Origin: an uncultured Porphyromonadaceae bacterium
GTDB taxonomy: Bacteria > Bacteroidota > Bacteroidia > Bacteroidales > Muribaculaceae
Reading direction: 5' to 3'
DNA: 57,606 bases
NCBI GenBank assembly: GCA_947177405.1
Contig: CAMWUJ010000010.1
Span: 1 to 57,606 of the forward strand
The translations under genes and the position numbers were made by a program. The notes beneath the pieces are model-generated. The model had not been told where the DNA came from, ran no database searches, and saw nothing but the letters and a program-made list of their open reading frames with translations. Each line of letters starts with the position of its first letter. Position 1 is the first letter of the stretch. This document shows positions 44,599 to 51,937 of the stretch, piece by piece.

Positions 44599-45563
44599 AT
44601 GTCTTCTTCCGAGATCATTCCTTTCAAAGAAAGCGGTGAGCATTCCTATCATCGGCGATCATTCTTCCATGATTATCATGCCCCTTTATCTATCACATAA
44701 TCATTAAAAAAACGAAGGAATGTGACTCTTTTGGATCGGTAGAGGGCGATGCAAGAATCGCTCCGAGCAATCCCGGATGCGCTCGAATAAAGGAAACCGA
44801 TCTTGGGAAAATTATAGCTAAATCTATAATCCATCTCCCTTATCAATTCCCGATTATAAAAAATCACCAATTCTGTGTGATGCCTGATCATGTGCATCTT
44901 CTTTTGCAAGTTCTTTTCGGTTCGGACAAACATCTGGATTTCTATATCGACAGCCTGAAAGAAAGAATAGCGGCAAAATATTCTGAAATAAAAGGGAAAG
45001 ATATTTTAGATGAAGAAATTTTTGAGGTAGGTTATTGCGACAAACCTCTCTACGATAACCGATCGCTCGACGGACTTTTCCAATATATACGTGTCAATCC
45101 TCACCGACTGGCGATGCGGATGCAATTTCCCAAATTCTTTCAGAGGGTTCGTAAATTAAGAATAGCTGATAAAGATTATGAAGCTTACGGAAATCTTTTC
45201 TTATTTAGAAATCCCGATAAGGAGGCTGTGAAAATCAGTAGAAAATTCACTCAGGAGGAAAAACAGCAAAAGATAAATCACTGGCTATGCGAAGCTGCCA
45301 GAGGCACCATCCTCGTATCTCCATTTATTTCCCGGGAAGAGAAAGAGATACGTAAAGAGGCTGAAAATCTGGGAGCGAAAATCATATTGATAACCCATGA
45401 AGCCTTTCCCGATCGTTTCAAACCTTCTGCCCATGATTTTGATCTCTGCACTGAAGGGCGCCTTCTGATCATATCTCTCGGTCTCCCGGTTGGCACTTCG
45501 CTTTCCCGCCAACACTGCCTGCAAATGAATACTCTTGCCGAAATCATTTGTATGCAAACATAA
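44599..45563 (+). pseudogene. REP-associated Y1 (HUH) transposase, frameshifted, with extra C-terminal domain
   Basis: The intact part (44877-45563) begins MPDHVHLLLQV, the HUH metal-site motif of IS200/RAYT transposases. YIRVNPHRLAMR near residue 90 is also characteristic. The N-terminal part is readable from ATG 44599 (HDYHAPLSIT). It meets TAA at 44698-44700, and the frame that rejoins (KTKEC...GKIIAKSIIHLPYQFP) is offset by one missing base. Restoring one base would turn that stop into a Tyr codon. Residues after about 110 form an additional domain with GTILVSPFISREEKEIR, FKPSAHDFDLC, EGRLLIISLG and a CLQMNTLAEIIC end. This resembles DprA/SLOG-type Rossmann folds (inference). REP-like hairpins flank both sides. 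Confidence 0.7.
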
Positions 45564-45621
45564 AAAATTTTTCTAAATAACAGCTTTTTCCTATAAATTA
45601 GAGATTATTTTAAAAATGATA

Positions 45622-45687
45622 ATTTTCACCTATCGATAACTTCTTCCAGATGAATTTCATGCGAAGCCGGTTTGTCGAAGGTGAAAA
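45622..45687. repeat. REP-like hairpin downstream of the Y1 transposase
   Basis: TTTTCACCTATCGATAAC near 45623-45640 pairs imperfectly with GTTTGTCGAAGGTGAAAA (45670-45687). The loop (CTTCCAGATGAATTTCATGC) matches that of the upstream REP. Together the two hairpins frame the transposase gene. Confidence 0.7.
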
Positions 45688-45705
45688 AGCCTATCTGACA
45701 TGACA

Positions 45706-45804
45706 ATCCATATCTACTACCGCTACCCTGGAATAGAGATCCATATCTACTACCGCTACTCCGGAAGAGCAATCCATATCTACTAATGCTACTCCGGAAG
45801 AGCG
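45706..45804. repeat. Three 33-bp tandem repeats
   Basis: Units begin ATCCATATCTACTA at 45706, 45739 and 45772, each followed by a GCTAC(T/C)C(C/T)GGAA segment. They are near-identical, with a period of exactly 33. They lie between the REP hairpin and a transposase fragment. Confidence 0.8.
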
Positions 45805-45805
45805 A

Positions 45806-45858
45806 ACTATATCGACTGGCGGAAGGAAAAGATTGCAGCAAAATATTCTGAAATAAAA
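45806..45858 (+). pseudogene. Fragment of a second Y1 transposase copy
   Basis: These 53 bases align without gaps to 44941-44993, inside the transposase gene, with nine mismatches. The last 21 bases, GCAAAATATTCTGAAATAAAA, are identical. No other part of the gene is recognisable nearby. It is probably a degraded relic of an earlier copy, or of a deletion event. Confidence 0.65.
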
Positions 45859-45886
45859 TAAAAACAAATTTTTCAATAATGAGTAT

Positions 45887-45960
45887 CCTATTTTTAGTCT
45901 AATTAATTTTCTATTATTTTAGCCTAATTAATTGCCTATTATTTTAGTCTAAATAGGTTC
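45887..45960. repeat. Three 25-bp AT-rich tandem repeats before the DUF389 gene
   Basis: Units at 45887-45910, 45911-45935 and 45936-45960 share CTATTATTTTAGTCTAATTAAT with variation. They end about 17 bases before the -7 box of the next gene, so they span its likely -33 region. They could be regulator sites or a slippage-prone repeat. Confidence 0.7.
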
Positions 45961-45976
45961 TTATTAAAAGATATTA

Positions 45977-45984
45977 TATCTTTG
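45977..45984 (+). promoter_or_regulatory. -7 box for the DUF389 gene
   Basis: TATCTTTG is a perfect TAnnTTTG match 25 bases before the ATG. The third AT-rich repeat occupies the -33 position; no TTTG is present there. Confidence 0.6.
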
Positions 45985-46009
45985 TGAATCTTTTAAAATA
46001 ATTTGAATT

Positions 46010-47380
46010 ATGAAATTACCTGATTTGACAAAGTTTAAGGAAGATATAGCGGGTTTCTTTGATCTGACTCCTGATCTCGTGCCACAAGAAGAGGCTGAAA
46101 CAGCTATACGGGAAGGGGTATCGTTCAAAGGCACCAACATCCTTATTCTTATCGTTGCCATATTCATAGCTTCGTTGGGGCTGAACACCAACTCTACTGC
46201 CGTAATCATAGGCGCCATGCTTATTTCTCCTCTTATGGGTCCTATAATCGGTATAGGGCTGGCTGTTGGTATTCATGATTTCGAGTTTATGAAGCGGTCT
46301 TTCCGCAATCTTATGATGGCGGCTCTTTTCAGTATCGCCACCTCATGTATCTATTTTCTCATATCGCCGGTGAATGAGGGACACAGCGAATTGCTTGCCC
46401 GCACTTCCCCCACTATTTATGATGTATTCATCGGTTTCTTCGGCGGCGCGGCGGGAATACTTGCCATCGGCAGCAAAACCAAAGGGAATGTTCTTCCCGG
46501 TGTGGCTATCGCTACGGCGCTCATGCCGCCTCTATGCACTGTAGGATATGGACTGGCGACTTGGCAGATGAATTTCTTCTTCGGTGCTCTTTTCCTTTTC
46601 TTCATAAATTCAGTATTCATTGCCTGTGCCACAACCATAGGAGTGAAACTGATGCATTATCACATCAAGGATTTCTCTAATCCCCGCAGGGCACGCAGGA
46701 TGCGCAACATTGTATATACCATTGCCATCCTCACTATGATACCCTCTTGCTATCTCACCTACAGGATGTATCAGCAATCCTCCTTTAACAATAACTGCAA
46801 CCGTTTTGTGGAACAGCAATTCAATTTCCAGGGGACACAGGTGTTACGATCGGAGGCCGTGATGAAAGGAAGCGACAAGACCCTTACCGTGAATCTTGTA
46901 GGACGTATCCTTCCGCAAGACTCCCTCTTGCTGGCTCTTACCGACCGTCTGCCTGAATATAATCTCGGAGGGACACGGCTGCGTATTATCCAGGGAGACT
47001 CTCCCGATCCGGGTTTTGATGTGACTGAGGCCACATCCTCGATGTTGAGGGATATGTATCAGATCACGCAGACCACCATAAACACCCAGCGGGAAACCAT
47101 AGATTCGCTCAAGATCCTCACAGCCACAATCGCTCACAATGACACTATAGGAGCCACCATAACCCCTGAACTGAAAGTGCTTTTCCCCGAAGTGGTCGAA
47201 ATAGCGGTGACGAGAGCCATTGCCAGCAACGTATCTACCGGCCAACTCGACACCCTTAATATCGCCTTAGTGAGATATAAAAGGCAGATGGATTCGCCGC
47301 AGGCAGCCAAATTCCGGAAATATATAGAGGCGAGACTTTCCCTGCCGAATGTAAAAATTGTGCCTACCGATAAAATCTGA
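46010..47380 (+). CDS. DUF389 family membrane protein
   Basis: The 456-residue protein has about six membrane segments in residues 40-260. The DUF389 (TIGR00341) core is visible: LNTNSTAVIIGAMLISPLMGPIIG near residue 57 (quoted as two parts, LNTNSTAVIIG and AMLISPLMGP). GVAIATALMPPLCTVGYGLA near residue 165 follows. The C-terminal half is a soluble coiled region that includes ITQTTINTQRETIDSLK. The molecular function of DUF389 is unknown, and no conserved catalytic residues are evident. The gene is isolated, with its own promoter-like motif. Confidence 0.88.
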   Translation: MKLPDLTKFKEDIAGFFDLTPDLVPQEEAETAIREGVSFKGTNILILIVAIFIASLGLNTNSTAVIIGAMLISPLMGPIIGIGLAVGIHDFEFMKRSFRNLMMAALFSIATSCIYFLISPVNEGHSELLARTSPTIYDVFIGFFGGAAGILAIGSKTKGNVLPGVAIATALMPPLCTVGYGLATWQMNFFFGALFLFFINSVFIACATTIGVKLMHYHIKDFSNPRRARRMRNIVYTIAILTMIPSCYLTYRMYQQSSFNNNCNRFVEQQFNFQGTQVLRSEAVMKGSDKTLTVNLVGRILPQDSLLLALTDRLPEYNLGGTRLRIIQGDSPDPGFDVTEATSSMLRDMYQITQTTINTQRETIDSLKILTATIAHNDTIGATITPELKVLFPEVVEIAVTRAIASNVSTGQLDTLNIALVRYKRQMDSPQAAKFRKYIEARLSLPNVKIVPTDKI

Positions 47381-47438
47381 TATGATATGATTATGCAAAC
47401 ATGGGAATAAAGGAAGCGTAACATGACTTTAATAATAT

Positions 47439-47470
47439 TTTGTATATCAAACTTTTTTTTCTTAATTTTG
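47439..47470 (+). promoter_or_regulatory. Promoter for the large secreted protein
   Basis: TTTG (47439-47442) and TAATTTTG (47463-47470) match the -33 and -7 boxes with a 20-base spacer. The leader is about 115 bases and AT-rich. Confidence 0.65.
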
Positions 47471-47592
47471 CTAAATAATCTCAATTCTCTCATTTGAAAT
47501 TCTTTCACTATTATTGAAGTTTTTCAGACTTATTGCGATTGTCCATCAGAAATTATTTCACTCTTTATAAAATCTCCTTAGAATCATAATAA

Positions 47593-50500
47593 ATGAAACG
47601 AATAAAATTTATTTCGACAATACTGCTCGCCTTCCTTGGAATCAATATGGCGGCCTTCGCTGAAGATAACGAAACCCAAATAGTCACTATTGACGGGCTT
47701 AATTATAATCTTGCGGGTCGCAACGAGTCTCATCCATTCGCATATTTGACGGATGTATCCCCTTCCGGGAAAATCATGAAATATAAGGGAGACATTACAG
47801 TGCCCTACAACATCGAATACGAGGGCACCAAATATATTGTGAGCTGGATAGAGAACGAAGAACGCATCTTCACCCATATACCTGATTTGACCTCCCTGAC
47901 CTTAAATTGCATGAACCGGGTCAATGTGGTCGATGCACCTGATCTGAAATTCATACGGTGCAATATGAGCGGTGTTAACCAAGTTTCCGGATGTCCCGCA
48001 TTAGAAACTATCTTTATGTCTGAAAATGTGGAGTATATCGGAACAACAGTGTCGGAATGTCCCGCATTACGGAAGATATATATTGATAATGAGAATGTGA
48101 CGACCATGAACGACATATTCTCGGAGGTGCAGGCTCCCTTGGATGTCTATATGAAGGCTGAATGTCTGGTGAAGCCTGATGAATATAAGTATTCAAACCG
48201 GTTTCCCGGAGACTCCGGTATAGTATTTACCTCCAATCCCAATGTAACCTTTCATGTGAAAGAGGGAATGAAGGATGTATTCGAATGCTCAGCTTGGAAA
48301 GGTTGGAATTTCATCGAGGATATGGGACCATTCCGAAACCAAACGGAGTTCAGCTACAGCGGACACGGCTATGGCACCGGAGGAGGTTATGCCATTGGAG
48401 TAGGGGATAACAATGCCGAATTGGCGTTCCGAATCCCAAAGTCATTGGCCAAAGACTATGCAGGGAATAGGATCACGTCGATAAACTTCAACTCCATAGG
48501 TATCCATTGGAATGAAATAAACGGTGAGACGTATGATTACGTATTCATCACCGAATCAGGTAAAGACTATGTGCTGAAAAAAGATATAGAGACCCTAAGA
48601 GGGGTCTTCAATCGTATCGACCTTGGCGACGGATATGAAATTACAGGGGAAACCGACATATATGTCGGCTTTGGATCCAAGTCAGTGATAGAATGGGGTT
48701 CGAGCCAAGGAGTGGAGAAAACCACAGATGGAATATTTTTCAGGTTGATGGGGGATAACTACCATCCTTTTTATCAGCATGGGAAATGGTATGAGGAGAT
48801 CGATGGGGAGTCATACGGAACTTTCAATTGTGAATGTACCATATCAGGAGACAATATTAAAAAGGATGTCAAAATACATAGTCTGAAAATCAACCGTAAT
48901 GACTTGGACATAAAAAATCCCGACTTGTTCGTACGGGAAGAGGAGGATGATGAAGAGTGGGATGAAAAAGAATCATCCTTGAAGAAAATTGTTCATGTTG
49001 ATGCAGGAAAACCCTTCGATATAAGTTTTAAGGTCCATAGCAACACTCCCGGTGTGATTAAATCTCTTGGATTTGTTTGCCAGGTGGATGGAGAAACAAT
49101 AGAGACAAAAAAGGCAGATATCGTATTGCCAAATAATTCGGATATAGAAGTTTCTTTTTCATTACCTTCCTTTGAAATTACCGGAGAACATGAAATCATC
49201 CTCAGTTGCGTGGATATAGATGGAAGCGTTGATGCCATATCATCCAACAGCACGCGTGCCAAAGATTTATTTATAAGGAATGTGGAGAAAACTTTTCCGC
49301 GCAACTCGTTGATAGAGACGGTGGAATGCGATAATAATAAGGACTTGACAAGAGACTTTATCGAGAATAGAATTCCGGCAAATAATATTGTGGTCAGTGC
49401 CCATGTATGGGATGATTTGGCACCCTCCTACAATTATTATGACGGTGTGCTCGAGGATAACGGCCAATTGAGACCCAAGGTGAACCGTGAATTCTCCACT
49501 GCTTTATGCGAATATCTCGATATAAAAGAGGATGAATCCGCACCTGCACAAATCTTGATCGGCAATCTTCATTTCCTGGACGAAGAGAAAACAAAAGTGA
49601 AGGTCGAGACCGAAACCGAGTTCGGATTCGACTCCTCCGAAGAGTTCAGAATTTCATATCTCGTGGTAGAGGACAATGTGGATTATGAAGGTAATATCCA
49701 TAACGGACTTGTGAGGGGATGTTTGGGAACATTTAATGGCACATCCTCCTTTCCCAAGGATGGTGTGAAGGAAGGGGAAAAATATACCAATGGCATCACG
49801 TTCGATATATCTGATTTCTCTATAGCGGATAAAGATAATCTTAAAATTGTGGCTGTCCTTATCGACGGTGAATATAACACTGTGATCAATTCATATGTTT
49901 CACCGCTTAAGGAAGTGAAGATTCCCGAGATAAATATTGGAAACCACCGTATAGTGATGGAGGGAGTGACTGCCACAAATTGCGGATGGTGCACAAGAGA
50001 GATGGCTGCTATCGATGATATAAGCATTGATTATCCCGACAATATTCTTCCGATAATGATTCATTCCGATGACTGGGGCGACCCAATGGCAAACTCAATA
50101 GGGTTTGAAGAAATCCTTTCCCGTGCCTCATCGATTCCATGGAGTATTCTTGACAGAAAATGTGAGATAGATCCAACTCCCGAAAAAGTGCGTCAATATA
50201 TGGAAGAGAATTACAATCATGCGGAAGCCGTGATAGAGATAGAATCAGCTTATATTGATCGGGATAATAATATTCAGGTGGAGAGTGTGATAGATCTTCT
50301 GCCACGACCTATTGAAAATTATCATGTGGCATATGTGCTCACTGAAGATGAGCTGGGTCCTTATATGCAAAAGAATTCCTATAACGGTGGTCAGCATGGA
50401 ACCATGGGAGGATATGAAAACAAGGAATCGGTTTTCTCATGCATGTATGACAATGTAGCCAGAGCCTGTTATGATGAACCGGTAGATGATGCCTTGATTA

Positions 50501-50889
50501 CATCATATAAGGATTCAGGCGTGACAAGGGCGTATTCCGGTGTATTGTCGCTTCCTGACAATATAGATAATGTGAAAAATGTAAAGGTCACCGCCCTTCT
50601 GATTGAAAATGCCGACGGACATGTGGTGAATGCCTCGCGCAAGCCATTGAAATTTTCTGATTCCGGCCTCACCAATACAGATATTCCCCGTGATATCAAA
50701 ATAAGATGTAATGGTAAAACCATCGAGATTTCAGGACTCGCTTCCGACACTCATATTTCACTTCATTCCATAGGAGGAATCCTTGTCAGCGACAAAATCT
50801 GCAAGGGTCCTGCCATTACCATCACCGTGCCCGAAGCCGGAATATATATTCTCAATGTCAACGGACAATCCTACAAGATGGTATTTTGA
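47593..50889 (+). CDS. Large secreted protein with LRR-like N-terminus, Omp28-like CxxC domain and T9SS-like C-terminus
   Basis: A signal peptide (about 23 residues, ending AAFA) opens this 1098-residue protein. Residues about 95-200 have a BspA-like leucine-rich pattern (DLTSLTLNCMN, CPALETIFMSENVEYIG). Beta-rich modules of unclear family fill about 230-780. At 785-960 a thioredoxin-like domain of the Omp28 type appears, with EGVTATNCGWCTREM and the pair C797-G-W-C800. The C-terminal 80 residues (LHSIGGILVSDK, YILNVNGQSYKMVF) resemble a T9SS sorting domain. Surface display or secretion is inferred. A redox or adhesion function is possible but unproven. It is flanked by its own promoter and terminator. 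Confidence 0.75.
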   Translation: MKRIKFISTILLAFLGINMAAFAEDNETQIVTIDGLNYNLAGRNESHPFAYLTDVSPSGKIMKYKGDITVPYNIEYEGTKYIVSWIENEERIFTHIPDLTSLTLNCMNRVNVVDAPDLKFIRCNMSGVNQVSGCPALETIFMSENVEYIGTTVSECPALRKIYIDNENVTTMNDIFSEVQAPLDVYMKAECLVKPDEYKYSNRFPGDSGIVFTSNPNVTFHVKEGMKDVFECSAWKGWNFIEDMGPFRNQTEFSYSGHGYGTGGGYAIGVGDNNAELAFRIPKSLAKDYAGNRITSINFNSIGIHWNEINGETYDYVFITESGKDYVLKKDIETLRGVFNRIDLGDGYEITGETDIYVGFGSKSVIEWGSSQGVEKTTDGIFFRLMGDNYHPFYQHGKWYEEIDGESYGTFNCECTISGDNIKKDVKIHSLKINRNDLDIKNPDLFVREEEDDEEWDEKESSLKKIVHVDAGKPFDISFKVHSNTPGVIKSLGFVCQVDGETIETKKADIVLPNNSDIEVSFSLPSFEITGEHEIILSCVDIDGSVDAISSNSTRAKDLFIRNVEKTFPRNSLIETVECDNNKDLTRDFIENRIPANNIVVSAHVWDDLAPSYNYYDGVLEDNGQLRPKVNREFSTALCEYLDIKEDESAPAQILIGNLHFLDEEKTKVKVETETEFGFDSSEEFRISYLVVEDNVDYEGNIHNGLVRGCLGTFNGTSSFPKDGVKEGEKYTNGITFDISDFSIADKDNLKIVAVLIDGEYNTVINSYVSPLKEVKIPEINIGNHRIVMEGVTATNCGWCTREMAAIDDISIDYPDNILPIMIHSDDWGDPMANSIGFEEILSRASSIPWSILDRKCEIDPTPEKVRQYMEENYNHAEAVIEIESAYIDRDNNIQVESVIDLLPRPIENYHVAYVLTEDELGPYMQKNSYNGGQHGTMGGYENKESVFSCMYDNVARACYDEPVDDALITSYKDSGVTRAYSGVLSLPDNIDNVKNVKVTALLIENADGHVVNASRKPLKFSDSGLTNTDIPRDIKIRCNGKTIEISGLASDTHISLHSIGGILVSDKICKGPAITITVPEAGIYILNVNGQSYKMVF

Positions 50890-50901
50890 TTGAATTCTAA
50901 A

Positions 50902-50966
50902 AAAGATTAGATAATCAATATATGCTTTTGCTCTTCAAGCTAATTATTGATTATCTAATTTTTTTT
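50902..50966. terminator. Terminator after the large secreted protein
   Basis: TTAGATAATCAATA (50907-50920) pairs perfectly with TATTGATTATCTAA (50945-50958), and the stem extends into A/T bases. A run of eight T bases follows. The loop is 24 bases long. Confidence 0.8.
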
Positions 50967-50976
50967 ATTAATTTTG
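50947..50976 (+). promoter_or_regulatory. Promoter for folD
   Basis: TTG (50947-50949) and TAATTTTG (50969-50976) match the -33 and -7 boxes with a 19-base spacer. The -33 lies inside the right arm of the upstream terminator. Confidence 0.6.
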
Positions 50977-50998
50977 CCGTTCAGAAAAAAAATTGAAC

Positions 50999-51868
50999 AT
51001 GACTATAATCGACGGTAAAAAGACAGCGGCCGAGATCAAGAAAGAGATTGCGGCTGAAGTGAATGAAATAGAGAATAAAGGAGGCCGCGCTCCTCATCTG
51101 GCGGCTATCCTCGTCGGCCATGACGGAGGATCCGAGACTTATGTAGCAAATAAGGTGAAAGCGTGTGGTGAATGTGGATTCCGCAGCTCTCTGATACGCT
51201 TTGAAGATGATGTGACAGAGGAGCGCCTTCTCGAAGAGATCAAACGTCTTAATGAAGATGACGGAGTGGATGGATTTATCGTGCAGCTTCCACTTCCCAA
51301 ACATATCGACGAACAGCGAGTGATCCGCGCCATCGATCCCGACAAGGATGTGGATGGTTTTCATCCCGTGAATGTAGGAAAGATGTCGATCGGCCTTCCG
51401 GGATTCGTTTCTGCCACTCCGGCCGGAATTATTGAACTTCTGCGTCGCTATGGCGTTGAGACAAAAGGGAAGCATGCCGTGGTATTGGGTCGCAGCAATA
51501 TTGTGGGCAAACCCATGGCCACCCTTCTTATGCAGAAAGCCAATCCCGGAAACTGCACGGTAACCGTCTGTCACTCCGCCACACCCAACATAAAGGAGAT
51601 ATGCCGCGAGGCCGATATCATCGTAGCCGCACTCGGTGTGCCGGGATTCGTGACAGAGGATATGGTGAGGCCGGGCGCAACCGTGATTGATGTCGGCACC
51701 ACCCGCGTTCCCGATGCCACCCGCAAATCCGGCTGGCGTCTCAGAGGGGATGTGGATTTCGACAATGTTGCCGAGAAATGCGCCTTCATCACTCCCGTTC
51801 CCGGCGGTGTGGGACCTATGACCATCTGCTCCCTTATGATGAATACGCTCAAAGCTTACAAGGGATAA
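50999..51868 (+). CDS. folD: Methylenetetrahydrofolate dehydrogenase/cyclohydrolase FolD
   Basis: FolD interconverts 5,10-methylene- and 10-formyl-tetrahydrofolate with NADP+. From ATG 50999 it has 289 residues. [21 protein letters not shown] near residue 40 (part of the ExYVxxKxKxCxxxGI-type motif) carries the catalytic Lys. [14 protein letters not shown] near residue 87 and [17 protein letters not shown] near residue 160 are the other signatures. [11 protein letters not shown] near the end completes the family pattern. A TTG at 50993 would add two residues and is less likely. Confidence 0.95.
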   Translation: MTIIDGKKTAAEIKKEIAAEVNEIENKGGRAPHLAAILVGHDGGSETYVANKVKACGECGFRSSLIRFEDDVTEERLLEEIKRLNEDDGVDGFIVQLPLPKHIDEQRVIRAIDPDKDVDGFHPVNVGKMSIGLPGFVSATPAGIIELLRRYGVETKGKHAVVLGRSNIVGKPMATLLMQKANPGNCTVTVCHSATPNIKEICREADIIVAALGVPGFVTEDMVRPGATVIDVGTTRVPDATRKSGWRLRGDVDFDNVAEKCAFITPVPGGVGPMTICSLMMNTLKAYKG

Positions 51869-51872
51869 CAAG

Positions 51873-51913
51873 AGGAGATTCCCGGCCTTGAGTGGCGTGG
51901 AATCTCCTTTTTT
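51873..51913 (+). terminator. Terminator after folD
   Basis: AGGAGATTCC (51873-51882) pairs perfectly with GGAATCTCCT (51899-51908), followed by TTTTT. Confidence 0.9.
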
Positions 51914-51937
51914 ATATCCTACATTAAAAGAAGATAG

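Noticed and set aside
44690..44720. Programmed -1 frameshift in the transposase
   Set aside because: The A run lies after the in-frame stop, and no slippery heptamer precedes it. A simple one-base loss is the plainer reading.
45278..45557. Minus-strand frames opposite the transposase C-terminus
   Set aside because: Two overlapping short frames antisense to the conserved domain, with no homologous features.
45706..45804. Possible CRISPR array from the 33-bp repeats
   Set aside because: The units are contiguous, with no unique spacers between repeats, and no cas genes are nearby. It is an ordinary tandem repeat.
50981..51871. 296-codon minus-strand frame opposite folD
   Set aside because: It lies exactly across FolD in reverse and has no family motifs.
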